Positions 44,545 to 51,071 of a stretch of 51,071 nucleotides of DNA are shown here, piece by piece (within the stretch, counting starts at the first letter, position 1; each line of letters opens with the position of its first letter). This DNA is from Sphingobacteriia bacterium. Lineage in GTDB: Bacteria > Bacteroidota > Bacteroidia > Bacteroidales > 4484-276. The notes below the pieces were generated by a model. The model was not told the origin of the DNA and did not search any database. It saw only the letters and a list, made by a program, of their open reading frames with translations. Made by a program: the position numbers and the translations under genes. The stretch lies in the NCBI GenBank assembly GCA_009930115.1, contig RZYY01000006.1, positions 1 through 51,071 of the forward strand, given 5' to 3'.

Positions 44545-45006
44545 TTATTTTTGTTCAGTTTCCAGTCCGCCAAGGACTTGTTCAACCATTTCGGCATATT
44601 CTTCGTTGTTTTCTACCTCTACTTCCCGTTCATATTTTTCTTTATCCCAAATTTCGATGATGCTGATTTGCGAAGCAACCACCACATTTTTGTCAATTCC
44701 TGCAAATTCGAGCAGGTCATTTGGAATATTCAGCCTTCCGGAAGCATCCAGCTCTATGGTTTTCACCCCGGCAAGGAATGACCTGACTACTTTAGCATTC
44801 TTTCTTGTGAAACGGGTCAGCTCGTTGATTTTAGCAAGCTTTTTATCCCACTCCTGCCTTGGCCAGAGTTCAAGGCAGGGACTAAAAACACTCCTTTTCA
44901 GAATGAAGCCCTGTGGCAGCACCGGCATAAGCTCGGTTTTGAGCTTGCCCGGAAGTGTGAGCCTTCCTTTGTCGTCAACTTTACATTCGTAAGTGGATGT
45001 GAACAC
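44545..45006 (-). CDS. mraZ: Transcriptional regulator MraZ
   Basis: A DNA-binding protein of the AbrB-like superfamily that regulates its own dcw operon. The 153 residues contain two SpoVT/AbrB-type repeats: YECKVDDKGRLTLPGKLK near the N-terminus and IELDASGRLNIPNDLLEFAG in the second half. The start is GTG at 45006 (MFTSTYECK after initiation), the only start that fits the family N-terminus. The C-terminal tail is Glu-rich. The predicted promoter and a set of phased GTGG(A/G) boxes lie just upstream. Confidence 0.95.
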   Translation of the reverse strand: MFTSTYECKVDDKGRLTLPGKLKTELMPVLPQGFILKRSVFSPCLELWPRQEWDKKLAKINELTRFTRKNAKVVRSFLAGVKTIELDASGRLNIPNDLLEFAGIDKNVVVASQISIIEIWDKEKYEREVEVENNEEYAEMVEQVLGGLETEQK

Positions 45007-45030
45007 TGCTGTGGGTATTTAATTAATCGC

Positions 45031-45038
45031 CAAATGTA
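45031..45038 (-). promoter_or_regulatory. Promoter -7 box TACATTTG of the dcw operon
   Basis: Exact TAnnTTTG on the minus strand, 24 bp before the mraZ GTG. It is the only clear promoter found for the 15.5-kb operon, and the phased boxes at 45050-45094 lie directly upstream. Confidence 0.5.
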
Positions 45039-45049
45039 AGACAATTTTT

Positions 45050-45094
45050 CCCACAAAACTCCACTGTTAATAACTTTTTTCCACAATTTTCCAC
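45050..45094 (-). promoter_or_regulatory. Phased GTGG(A/G) boxes: probable MraZ operator
   Basis: Reading the minus strand, GTGGA occurs at 45094-45090, 45084-45080 and 45064-45060, and GTGGG at 45054-45050. Spacing is 10, 20 and 10 bp, so four of five slots of a 10-bp array are filled. MraZ in E. coli binds TGGGA-type repeats with the same spacing. The array lies just before the -7 box, a position suited to autorepression. Binding is inference. Confidence 0.6.
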
Positions 45095-45336
45095 TTAAGA
45101 ACGAAAAAAATACTTTGTAAGGCTTGCTGGTATTGATTTATAGGGCAATTGACAAAAACATATTGTGCTCCTTTTTATCGTGTACTAAGTAGTTTTTTTC
45201 TAAAAAAAAGTGGATAACGATGTTCATGTTTTACCAACCCGGGCTTCTAATACTTACTGATGATGGAACGAAGAATTTCTCCGGAACTGTTTTAAGAGTT
45301 TTGGAGAATGCAAAAATAAGAACAGTTAAATAAAAA
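45095..45336. other. Non-coding stretch upstream of mraZ
   Basis: AT-rich, with no convincing ORF on either strand. An AGTGGATAA sequence near 45209-45217 resembles a DnaA box but stands alone. Together with the element at 45337-45426, it separates the dcw operon from the SusCD-type locus. Confidence 0.4.
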
Positions 45337-45426
45337 ATCACTATTGTCTGATAAAAATGAGTATGAGATTCCTCACCGCCAGCCGGCGGTGAGGAATCTC
45401 CAATTAGATTTCCGGACAATAGTGAT
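45337..45426. mobile_element. MITE-like palindromic element, copy B (about 90 bp)
   Basis: Perfect 12-bp terminal inverted repeats ATCACTATTGTC (45337-45348) and GACAATAGTGAT (45415-45426). A central hairpin pairs 45365-45380 with 45385-45400, 16 bp without mismatch, around a 4-nt loop. The left part (TTGTC, GAT, AAAA, TGAG, ATGAGATTCCTC) aligns with the left part of copy A at 26331-26539. A-rich flanks may hide a target duplication. No ORF of substance. Confidence 0.6.
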
Positions 45427-45472
45427 AAAAACTTTAGGGTAACAATTTGAAAAAAACTGTAGGGTTGAAATG

Positions 45473-45512
45473 AAAAAACGCTGGCAGTCCCCATGCAGAC
45501 TTTGCCAGCGTT
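45473..45512 (-). terminator. Terminator of the SusCD/PNGase-like locus
   Basis: AACGCTGGCA (45477-45486) pairs with TGCCAGCGTT (45503-45512), a 10-bp GC-rich stem. On the minus strand it is followed by a T-tract. It lies 24 bp past the stop of the LamG/PNGase F-like gene. Confidence 0.85.
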
Positions 45513-45535
45513 TTAGATTTTAAATCTTCCTGTTT

Positions 45536-48037
45536 CTATTGAAGGATGAGTTTTTTAACTTCAGTGGCATCATCAGTTTGAATCATCAGAAAATAAATTC
45601 CTTTGGGGTGTGCTGATAGATCAAGGTGTGTTTCCAGCCCATTCCAGTTAAAATGATTCAGCACGGTTCCTGTCAGGCTCATCAGTTGAATTGAAGCTTC
45701 TCCGGATGTTTTTCCTGAGCCGGTTATGTCAATTCTGCCGTTTGTTGGGTTAGGGCTGATTTTGAATACGGAAGGAACTTCGGGTTCTTTAATTCCGACG
45801 AAATAATTGTCGTCGTAAATAACGAGGTTGCAGGCAACTACAAGGTGAGGATTGAATCCGTCGTCACAGTCATCGCAGGTAACACCTGAAACACAGTCGG
45901 GGTGGTTGGGATGACACAGGTCAACATATTCTTCATAGAAAATATATTTAAGGGTTACATTTCCTATGGAAATGAAAGGAGTCATATCGAAGTCGAACCA
46001 TTGGGCAATAGAACCGGGGCACCAGCCGGCGCGGTTGTGATACCACGTTCCGTTTTGCGGTTGACAGCCATCGGGATTGGGGTTGCAAACATTCCAGTTT
46101 ACCTGTGTGAATGTCTGAGTCCCATTAACCAAGATGTGATGTGTGGCGTTGTAGAATTCGGCAGCGTTGCCGGTGTTCAGATCACCCCATCCGTGTCCGG
46201 TTGAGACGAGTTTCAATCTGGCGGTTTCGGCATTATCCGGGAACTCAAAACTCCACTCTTCCACTGGCTGGAGGTTTGCATAATCTCCAAACTGGTAGGT
46301 TGCATCCCAGACGTTCACTATTGTGCTGTAAAGGTAATCAGGTGTTCCCTGTCTGTAGTTCAGGGTAAGCTTGTAGAGGTAGCCGTTGTCAAGCGTTTCG
46401 CAGTTAAAGCGGAAACTTACTTTACCCTGAAGCAGAGACATATAGTCAGTCAGGTCAATCTGATGAGAGCAGGCTACGCTGTATGGGGTAATGTATCGGA
46501 TGATTTCGAACCATTCGCCGTCAAGGCTTTTGGCATCAATCCAGGCAAGCCTGTCGTATTCGCCGCAACCTCCCGGAGGGCAGGTTACTTCAAGGGTAGC
46601 AATAATCTGGTCGAAAGCACCGAGGAATGACGGAAGCTCAGCATCCACCACCTGTGTAACATTTCCTGGATTAATCCAAATATTTTCGGCAGCTACTACT
46701 TCAATATTGGAAACGGGTGACACGATATTGATGTTTATGTTTTGAGTAGCAATGGCTCCGTAGTTATTGGCAGCATGAATGGTGATGGTGTAATTACCAT
46801 AAGCAGGCGGAGTCCACCAGCCTGTAAAATAGCCCGTGTTAAGAGGGTCATTGGCAGGGATGATTTCACCGTTAACCATAAACTCAACACCCTGAACCCA
46901 GAAAAGTTCAGGATAATCTATGGTTGAATAGACAGTAAGCCTTATTGGTGAAAGGGTTGAAACGAAAACATCGCCTTCGAGCGGATGTCTGGCATCAATT
47001 TCAGGAACAAACGAGGCCGGATCGAGCACCATGAAATTATTAATTACAGGATCAGCAGGATCATACTGCGAATTGCCCGGCTGGGTAGCTCTGATGATTA
47101 CCTCACCAGGTTCTCCTGTTAGAGTAACAAGGTTTCCTGCTATGGTTGCAGGGCCTGACAGCACTTCAAAAAGAACTTCAAGTCCGGAAGTGGCAGTTGC
47201 TTCAATCTCAAATGGCGGATCGATGGTAAGATGATTGGGAATCTGAGGGAATGAAATAGCCTGATAACCCGGATTCAGTGTTCCGTTGAAATTGGATGTT
47301 TCACCTGTAAGTGCAAAATTCATAAGTTCTGCATTTCTTTCTCCGTTTCCGATCTCACATATCAGATGAGTGATGGCTGTATTGTTACCACCCGGCTCTC
47401 CCTGGTTAAACTTGTAGTATAATTGCAACCCTTCTTCGGCGCCGGTAAGCTCATTGTCCATGATGTCTTCGATTTCTTCCTGGGTAAGTGCCTTGTTCCA
47501 TGCCGAAACTTCATCTACCCGTCCTCCGTAAACAAAATTATATCCGCCAAGGGTACTTTTCCCGATAGCGAACGGAGCATTGGTTCCTTCAAATGTTCCG
47601 GATGCAGCTGCGCTTCCGACTACAGCTCCATTCACGTACAGAGTAATTGTGCTGACATTATAAACCCAGGCAAAGTGTTGCCATACCTGAGGAATTGCCG
47701 TATTCGCCGGAGCTACATATTCGTGCAAACCGGTGGTGGTCACCAGACGGCATTCCATAACCCCGTTATTAAGTTGAATCATATAAAATTCAGCATCACC
47801 TGATCCGAGACGGAATCCCATGTATCCCTGTCCGTATGCGAGAGCATCACACCAAAACCAACCGGTTATGGTTAACTGGTCAGTGCCGGAAAAATATTGT
47901 GATCCGTTTTCAAGAATCACAAAATCATCTACCTTATCGAAATGAAGGTACTGATTTGATTGTGACTGAACCACTCCTGTATTCATCAGCAGGCCGATGG
48001 TCAGCACCATAATGAAATGTAAATAAAACTTTTTCAT
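45536..48037 (-). CDS. Secreted LamG and PNGase F-like protein with T9SS type A sorting domain
   Basis: An 833-residue exported protein. A signal peptide (about 1-25) is followed by a LamG/concanavalin-like domain (about 30-215; HFDKVDDFVILENGS and RVDEVSAWNKALTQEEI) and an Ig-like spacer. A region at about 440-750 resembles the two jelly-roll domains of peptide-N-glycosidase F: CPPGGCGEYDRLAWID, STGHGWGDLNTGNAAEFYNA and GTWYHNRAGWCPGS. The Asp of EYDR and the Glu of AAEF are plausible catalytic counterparts, unproven. The end (about 760-833, FKISPNPTNGRIDITGS) is a T9SS sorting domain. It lies 55 bp after susD, so it is likely co-transcribed. Confidence 0.85.
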   Translation of the reverse strand: MKKFYLHFIMVLTIGLLMNTGVVQSQSNQYLHFDKVDDFVILENGSQYFSGTDQLTITGWFWCDALAYGQGYMGFRLGSGDAEFYMIQLNNGVMECRLVTTTGLHEYVAPANTAIPQVWQHFAWVYNVSTITLYVNGAVVGSAAASGTFEGTNAPFAIGKSTLGGYNFVYGGRVDEVSAWNKALTQEEIEDIMDNELTGAEEGLQLYYKFNQGEPGGNNTAITHLICEIGNGERNAELMNFALTGETSNFNGTLNPGYQAISFPQIPNHLTIDPPFEIEATATSGLEVLFEVLSGPATIAGNLVTLTGEPGEVIIRATQPGNSQYDPADPVINNFMVLDPASFVPEIDARHPLEGDVFVSTLSPIRLTVYSTIDYPELFWVQGVEFMVNGEIIPANDPLNTGYFTGWWTPPAYGNYTITIHAANNYGAIATQNININIVSPVSNIEVVAAENIWINPGNVTQVVDAELPSFLGAFDQIIATLEVTCPPGGCGEYDRLAWIDAKSLDGEWFEIIRYITPYSVACSHQIDLTDYMSLLQGKVSFRFNCETLDNGYLYKLTLNYRQGTPDYLYSTIVNVWDATYQFGDYANLQPVEEWSFEFPDNAETARLKLVSTGHGWGDLNTGNAAEFYNATHHILVNGTQTFTQVNWNVCNPNPDGCQPQNGTWYHNRAGWCPGSIAQWFDFDMTPFISIGNVTLKYIFYEEYVDLCHPNHPDCVSGVTCDDCDDGFNPHLVVACNLVIYDDNYFVGIKEPEVPSVFKISPNPTNGRIDITGSGKTSGEASIQLMSLTGTVLNHFNWNGLETHLDLSAHPKGIYFLMIQTDDATEVKKLILQ

Positions 48038-48092
48038 AGAAATAATTTTTAATGGTTATTGATTACTATTATTGGGTAAATTATTTTTCACT

Positions 48093-49721
48093 TTAAGGTA
48101 TCCACCAGATCTTTACATCCGGTGTATCACCTGATTGTGCAGCAACTGCCCTGGCCCAGTTTTCAGCATTGTTTTCCACCTCTGAGGGAGGATAGGGCAA
48201 ACGGTAGTGTGCTATGGGATTTCCTTCCCTTGGTGTCATCCCTGTTCTGCGGGCCAGCGCATAAACTTCAGCAGGCTGCCTGAAAGCATCCAGACATCTC
48301 TGGGCATAAATAAATCTGAGTTTTTCCTCGTCGGTGGTCGCATTCCAGAAACCGTAGGTCATTTGTACTGATGCAGGGCCAAGTGCTGATGGTATGGTTA
48401 TCATTTCCGGAAAAGTCATTCCCGAAACCGGAAGCGTTGAGCCGGCAGCTATTTCCATCCACCATTCCACAGACGCATTGATGCCGTTCAGGTATTCAAT
48501 TTCTGCCTGCATTTTGTCTTCAGCTACTCCGATTCCCCTGAATAAAACTTCAGCTTTGATGAAATGAACTTCAGCTCCGGTGATAATCGGGATGGGCATA
48601 TTGTCAGCATCTCTGATCAGGAAATAGTTAAACGGCGAATAAATGTTTGATTCGCCTTTAATGTTAAAAGCTCCGGCCTGGTCGCGGTGTTCTCCGTAAG
48701 GAATACCACCTGACGAAGGAGTGCTGATGTCAGGTAGTTGGGGGTAAGGTCTCCATTCACCTGCATTGTTGGTTTCGAAAAAGATATAGGCTCGTGGATC
48801 GAAAATCCCGCTGCCATCAATACTGTCGTGGGCGGAAATTAATCGCCAGATGTTGGTTCCAAGCCTCAGGTTATTGTGTTCGCGAAAAGACCAGTTGAGG
48901 CTTTCATTTTTGAATCCCATTGCCGAAGGCATCATAACTGCACTTTCGAGCATCGGGGTAATAAAATCGTAGCCGTAGAACACCGGCCGGTTGTTTTCGA
49001 TCACGTCTTTTATAATTTCTCCCGCAATGTCTGGTTCTTTTTCTGACATTCGCAGAGCATAGCGCAGGCGAAGAGAGTTAGCCATTTTTTGCCATTTTAT
49101 CAGATCACCGCTAAACAACCGGTCGAATGCTTTGAAAGAAGTAAATGGCTCTTCATCAGGTGCTGTAAGGTCTATGATACTATCGGCTATTTCCAGTTCT
49201 TCCAGCAGGTGCAGATAGATGTCCCTCTGATTGTCGTATTTTGGGTGAAGCAGTTCAAGATTCTGAAAACCATAGCCCGCTTCAGTAAAGGGCATGTCAC
49301 CGAACAAATCAGTAACTTTGAAGGTCTTCAAAGCCAGCACAATTTTCAGCATGGCTTTCATGTTCACAACCGCTGGTGTTTCTTCGTAAGTAGCATATCG
49401 TCTTTCCAGCTCTCTTATTTCGGGAAGTGTGCCGTAATAATTTTTCCAGATGTCTTCGGTACCGATGGTAAAATTTCCCCAGGCTTCTTTGGTCAGAGCA
49501 GCCATCTCAGTTTGCTTGTAGAGAATCTCGTTGTTGATGTAAAACTGCTCATCCCACCCTGGCTGCAGCGATTCGATGATATTGTTGAATAACGAACCGT
49601 CGCTGGCAGTAGTGAACCCATGTGGGTTGGTGTTGATTTCATCAAAATCTTTGGTACAACCGGAAAACATCATCAATCCGGTTACCAGAAATGTTATTGT
49701 GATTGTATGAATGCTGTTCAT
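48093..49721 (-). CDS. SusD/RagB-family outer-membrane lipoprotein
   Basis: The surface nutrient-binding partner of a SusC-type transporter. From the ATG at 49721 it has 542 residues with the signal MNSIHTITITFLVTGLMMFSGC, lipobox FSGC and Cys 22; the frame extends upstream, but that start spoils the signal. TPR-like helices, for example VNMKAMLKIVLALKTFKVTD, precede LFGDMPFTEAGYG, which fits the SusD-like 2 type. The C-terminal part ends with DVKIWWIP. It starts 19 bp after the susC stop. The ligand is unknown; the PNGase F-like protein downstream hints at glycoprotein or peptide material. Confidence 0.9.
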   Translation of the reverse strand: MNSIHTITITFLVTGLMMFSGCTKDFDEINTNPHGFTTASDGSLFNNIIESLQPGWDEQFYINNEILYKQTEMAALTKEAWGNFTIGTEDIWKNYYGTLPEIRELERRYATYEETPAVVNMKAMLKIVLALKTFKVTDLFGDMPFTEAGYGFQNLELLHPKYDNQRDIYLHLLEELEIADSIIDLTAPDEEPFTSFKAFDRLFSGDLIKWQKMANSLRLRYALRMSEKEPDIAGEIIKDVIENNRPVFYGYDFITPMLESAVMMPSAMGFKNESLNWSFREHNNLRLGTNIWRLISAHDSIDGSGIFDPRAYIFFETNNAGEWRPYPQLPDISTPSSGGIPYGEHRDQAGAFNIKGESNIYSPFNYFLIRDADNMPIPIITGAEVHFIKAEVLFRGIGVAEDKMQAEIEYLNGINASVEWWMEIAAGSTLPVSGMTFPEMITIPSALGPASVQMTYGFWNATTDEEKLRFIYAQRCLDAFRQPAEVYALARRTGMTPREGNPIAHYRLPYPPSEVENNAENWARAVAAQSGDTPDVKIWWIP

Positions 49722-49740
49722 GATTTTTATCTTTTCATGG

Positions 49741-51071
49741 TTAAAATGATGCACTGACTCCAAAAATAAATGATCTTGTACCTGGGAATGATGCCCATTC
49801 AAATCCCTGTGCATTGCCCGATCCCATTATTCCCTCGGGATTGATTTTGTCCGGCAGGGTGGTGTAGATGTAGAACAAATCCCTTCCGGTGATTGAGAGG
49901 GTTAAGTTTTGGAATATTTTTCCTTTTCCGAGAACATGAGAAGGCAAGGTGTACGACAGAGATAATTCGCGCATCTTTACCCATGTGTTTTCAATGATTC
50001 CGGGTGTTGAAAGGAATTTCCCCCAGCCACCTGCATTCGGAAGGTATTTGTAATAATAATGAACCACTGTTGTATTGGGTGTTCCGTCTTCATGAACACC
50101 TTCGAGGATAATGCCTGTGTTGCTTGTATTTCCGTCAGGATCGGTATATGGCAGACCTCCGCCTTCCCTTTCTATAAGTGTTTCAGGGCTTTGACCGGTT
50201 TGAAGACCAATCACCCGTGAACCCGAGTAAATATCACCTCCCCATTTCGTGTCAATGAGCATTGCGAATCTGAGGCCTTTGAAGCTCACTGAGGTGTTCC
50301 ATCCGGCAATGAAGTCCGGTGAAGCATTTCCAATGGGAACACGGGTGTCAGTAATGAGGTATTTTGTGCCGGCATCATTCACTACAGGATTACCGTTTTC
50401 GTCGTAAATATGATCGTAGCCGCTGATGGTGCCGTACTCATCCCCTTCCCGAAGGATCATTGCTGGGCCGTTTAATCCCCAGATGTCAGCCAGTTGATAG
50501 GTGTCGGCATCTCCTCCCAGGCTTACCACCTTGTTGCGGTTACGTGCAAGATTGAATCCTGACCGGATGATCACATTTTTTGTTTGGACCGGAACAGTAT
50601 TCAGAATAAACTCAATTCCGCGGTTCGAAAGAATTCCTTCATTGGTCATGATAGTTGAGGCTCCTGAGGATATGGGCAATGGCAGGTTGGGAATGATCTG
50701 ATCGAAAGAGTACAGATAATAATAAGTAAAATCAAGATCTATACGGTTATCGAAAAAGCCGAGGTTAAAGCCTGCTTCGTACGCATTTACCCGTTGGGGT
50801 TTTAGGTTGAGAGGCGGGATAGTCTGCGGAAAGCCCGAAGATTGCTGACCGCCAAAAAGACCGGTCGTATAATAAAACGTACGAAGATAAGGTTCGGCGT
50901 CGGTTGCTGTTTGTGCTATTCCTCCTCTGATTTTTATGAAGTTGAACCAGGGCATTGTTTTTTGAAGATCAATGATTTCTGAAGGAATAAAACTCAATGA
51001 TAATGAAGGATAGAAATAAGAATTGTTTTCGGGCGGCAGTGTGGATGACCAGACGGTCTTCAGTCGCGATG
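49741..51071 (-). CDS. SusC/RagA-family TonB-linked outer-membrane transporter (5' end outside window)
   Basis: The C-terminal portion, about 443 residues, of a large TonB-dependent outer-membrane barrel. The frame stays open to the window edge: YPSLSLSFIPSEI continues upstream of the first in-window TTG. Typical SusC barrel strands are visible, such as VNAYEAGFNLGFFDNRIDLD, TYYYLYSFDQI and TNEGILSNRGIEFIL. The chain ends SFIFGVSASF with the terminal Phe used by outer-membrane barrels. It is paired with susD downstream, so it imports a substrate bound by that lipoprotein. The plug domain, TonB box and any N-terminal extension are outside. Confidence 0.93.
   Translation of the reverse strand, partial: SRLKTVWSSTLPPENNSYFYPSLSLSFIPSEIIDLQKTMPWFNFIKIRGGIAQTATDAEPYLRTFYYTTGLFGGQQSSGFPQTIPPLNLKPQRVNAYEAGFNLGFFDNRIDLDFTYYYLYSFDQIIPNLPLPISSGASTIMTNEGILSNRGIEFILNTVPVQTKNVIIRSGFNLARNRNKVVSLGGDADTYQLADIWGLNGPAMILREGDEYGTISGYDHIYDENGNPVVNDAGTKYLITDTRVPIGNASPDFIAGWNTSVSFKGLRFAMLIDTKWGGDIYSGSRVIGLQTGQSPETLIEREGGGLPYTDPDGNTSNTGIILEGVHEDGTPNTTVVHYYYKYLPNAGGWGKFLSTPGIIENTWVKMRELSLSYTLPSHVLGKGKIFQNLTLSITGRDLFYIYTTLPDKINPEGIMGSGNAQGFEWASFPGTRSFIFGVSASF

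Noticed and set aside
45050-45217. Cluster of DnaA-box-like sequences (TTTTCCACA-type, AGTGGATAA), possible replication origin
   Set aside because: All have at least one mismatch to TTATCCACA; the four near mraZ are better explained by 10-bp phased MraZ boxes, and no dnaA, dnaN or AT-rich unwinding region accompanies them.
45231-45494. 87-codon minus-strand frame
   Set aside because: It runs through the palindromic element into the terminator of the neighbouring gene, so it cannot be a functional gene.

Overview
The window is a chromosomal segment of a Bacteroidota bacterium, probably from the Bacteroidales/Marinilabiliales side, although the order cannot be fixed from sequence alone. Four things support this. 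There are three type IX secretion (T9SS) cargo proteins with C-terminal sorting domains. There is a SusC/SusD pair. Many genes are preceded by the Bacteroidota promoter -7 element TAnnTTTG. The RSH-fur-purA and yicC-gmk-nadD neighbourhoods and the mraZ-to-ftsZ order are all typical of the phylum. MurE carries a DNPR motif, so the peptidoglycan is probably meso-DAP type.

Layout. 1-5041 (+): the 3' part of recQ, two small lipoproteins, an AraC-type regulator, an unrecognised ORF and a two-helix membrane protein whose leader can fold into a pseudoknot. 5758-11046 (-): a MEMO-AMMECR1 fusion, glycerate 2-kinase and a large T9SS type B surface protein. 11239-15485 (+): (p)ppGpp synthetase/hydrolase, a Fur-family regulator and adenylosuccinate synthase. 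15472-17527 (-): yicC-gmk-nadD. 17629-19425 (+): a LytTR response regulator, tRNA-Ile(CAU) and a HAD phosphatase, with a relic of a T9SS sorting domain between the last two. 19417-21121 (-): an Hpt protein and an NtrC-type regulator without a nearby kinase. 21349-24438 (+): eukaryote-type NADP isocitrate dehydrogenase, eukaryote-type citrate synthase and YjbQ. 24422-26136 (-): acpH and meaB. 26331-26539: a palindromic MITE-like element. 26650-28716 (+): a secreted CotH-kinase/lamin-tail protein.

29012-45006 (-) is a compact division and cell-wall (dcw) operon: mraZ-rsmH-ftsL-ftsI-murE-mraY-murD-ftsW-murG-murC-ftsQ-ftsA-ftsZ, then yqeY. Genes overlap or lie within 66 bp. The only clear promoter is upstream of mraZ, behind an array of GTGG(A/G) boxes with 10-bp phasing that looks like the MraZ operator. 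murF and ddl are absent. 45536-51071 (-) is a glycan-use type locus: the 3' part of susC, susD, and a secreted LamG + PNGase F-like protein, so it may act on N-glycoproteins.

The observations most worth follow-up are the MraZ box array, the pseudoknot leader upstream of the 79-aa membrane protein, the PNGase F-like protein linked to SusCD, three copies of a YTLGD-type motif in the FtsZ linker, and two related palindromic elements. I saw no CRISPR array, rRNA, prophage or intact transposase.
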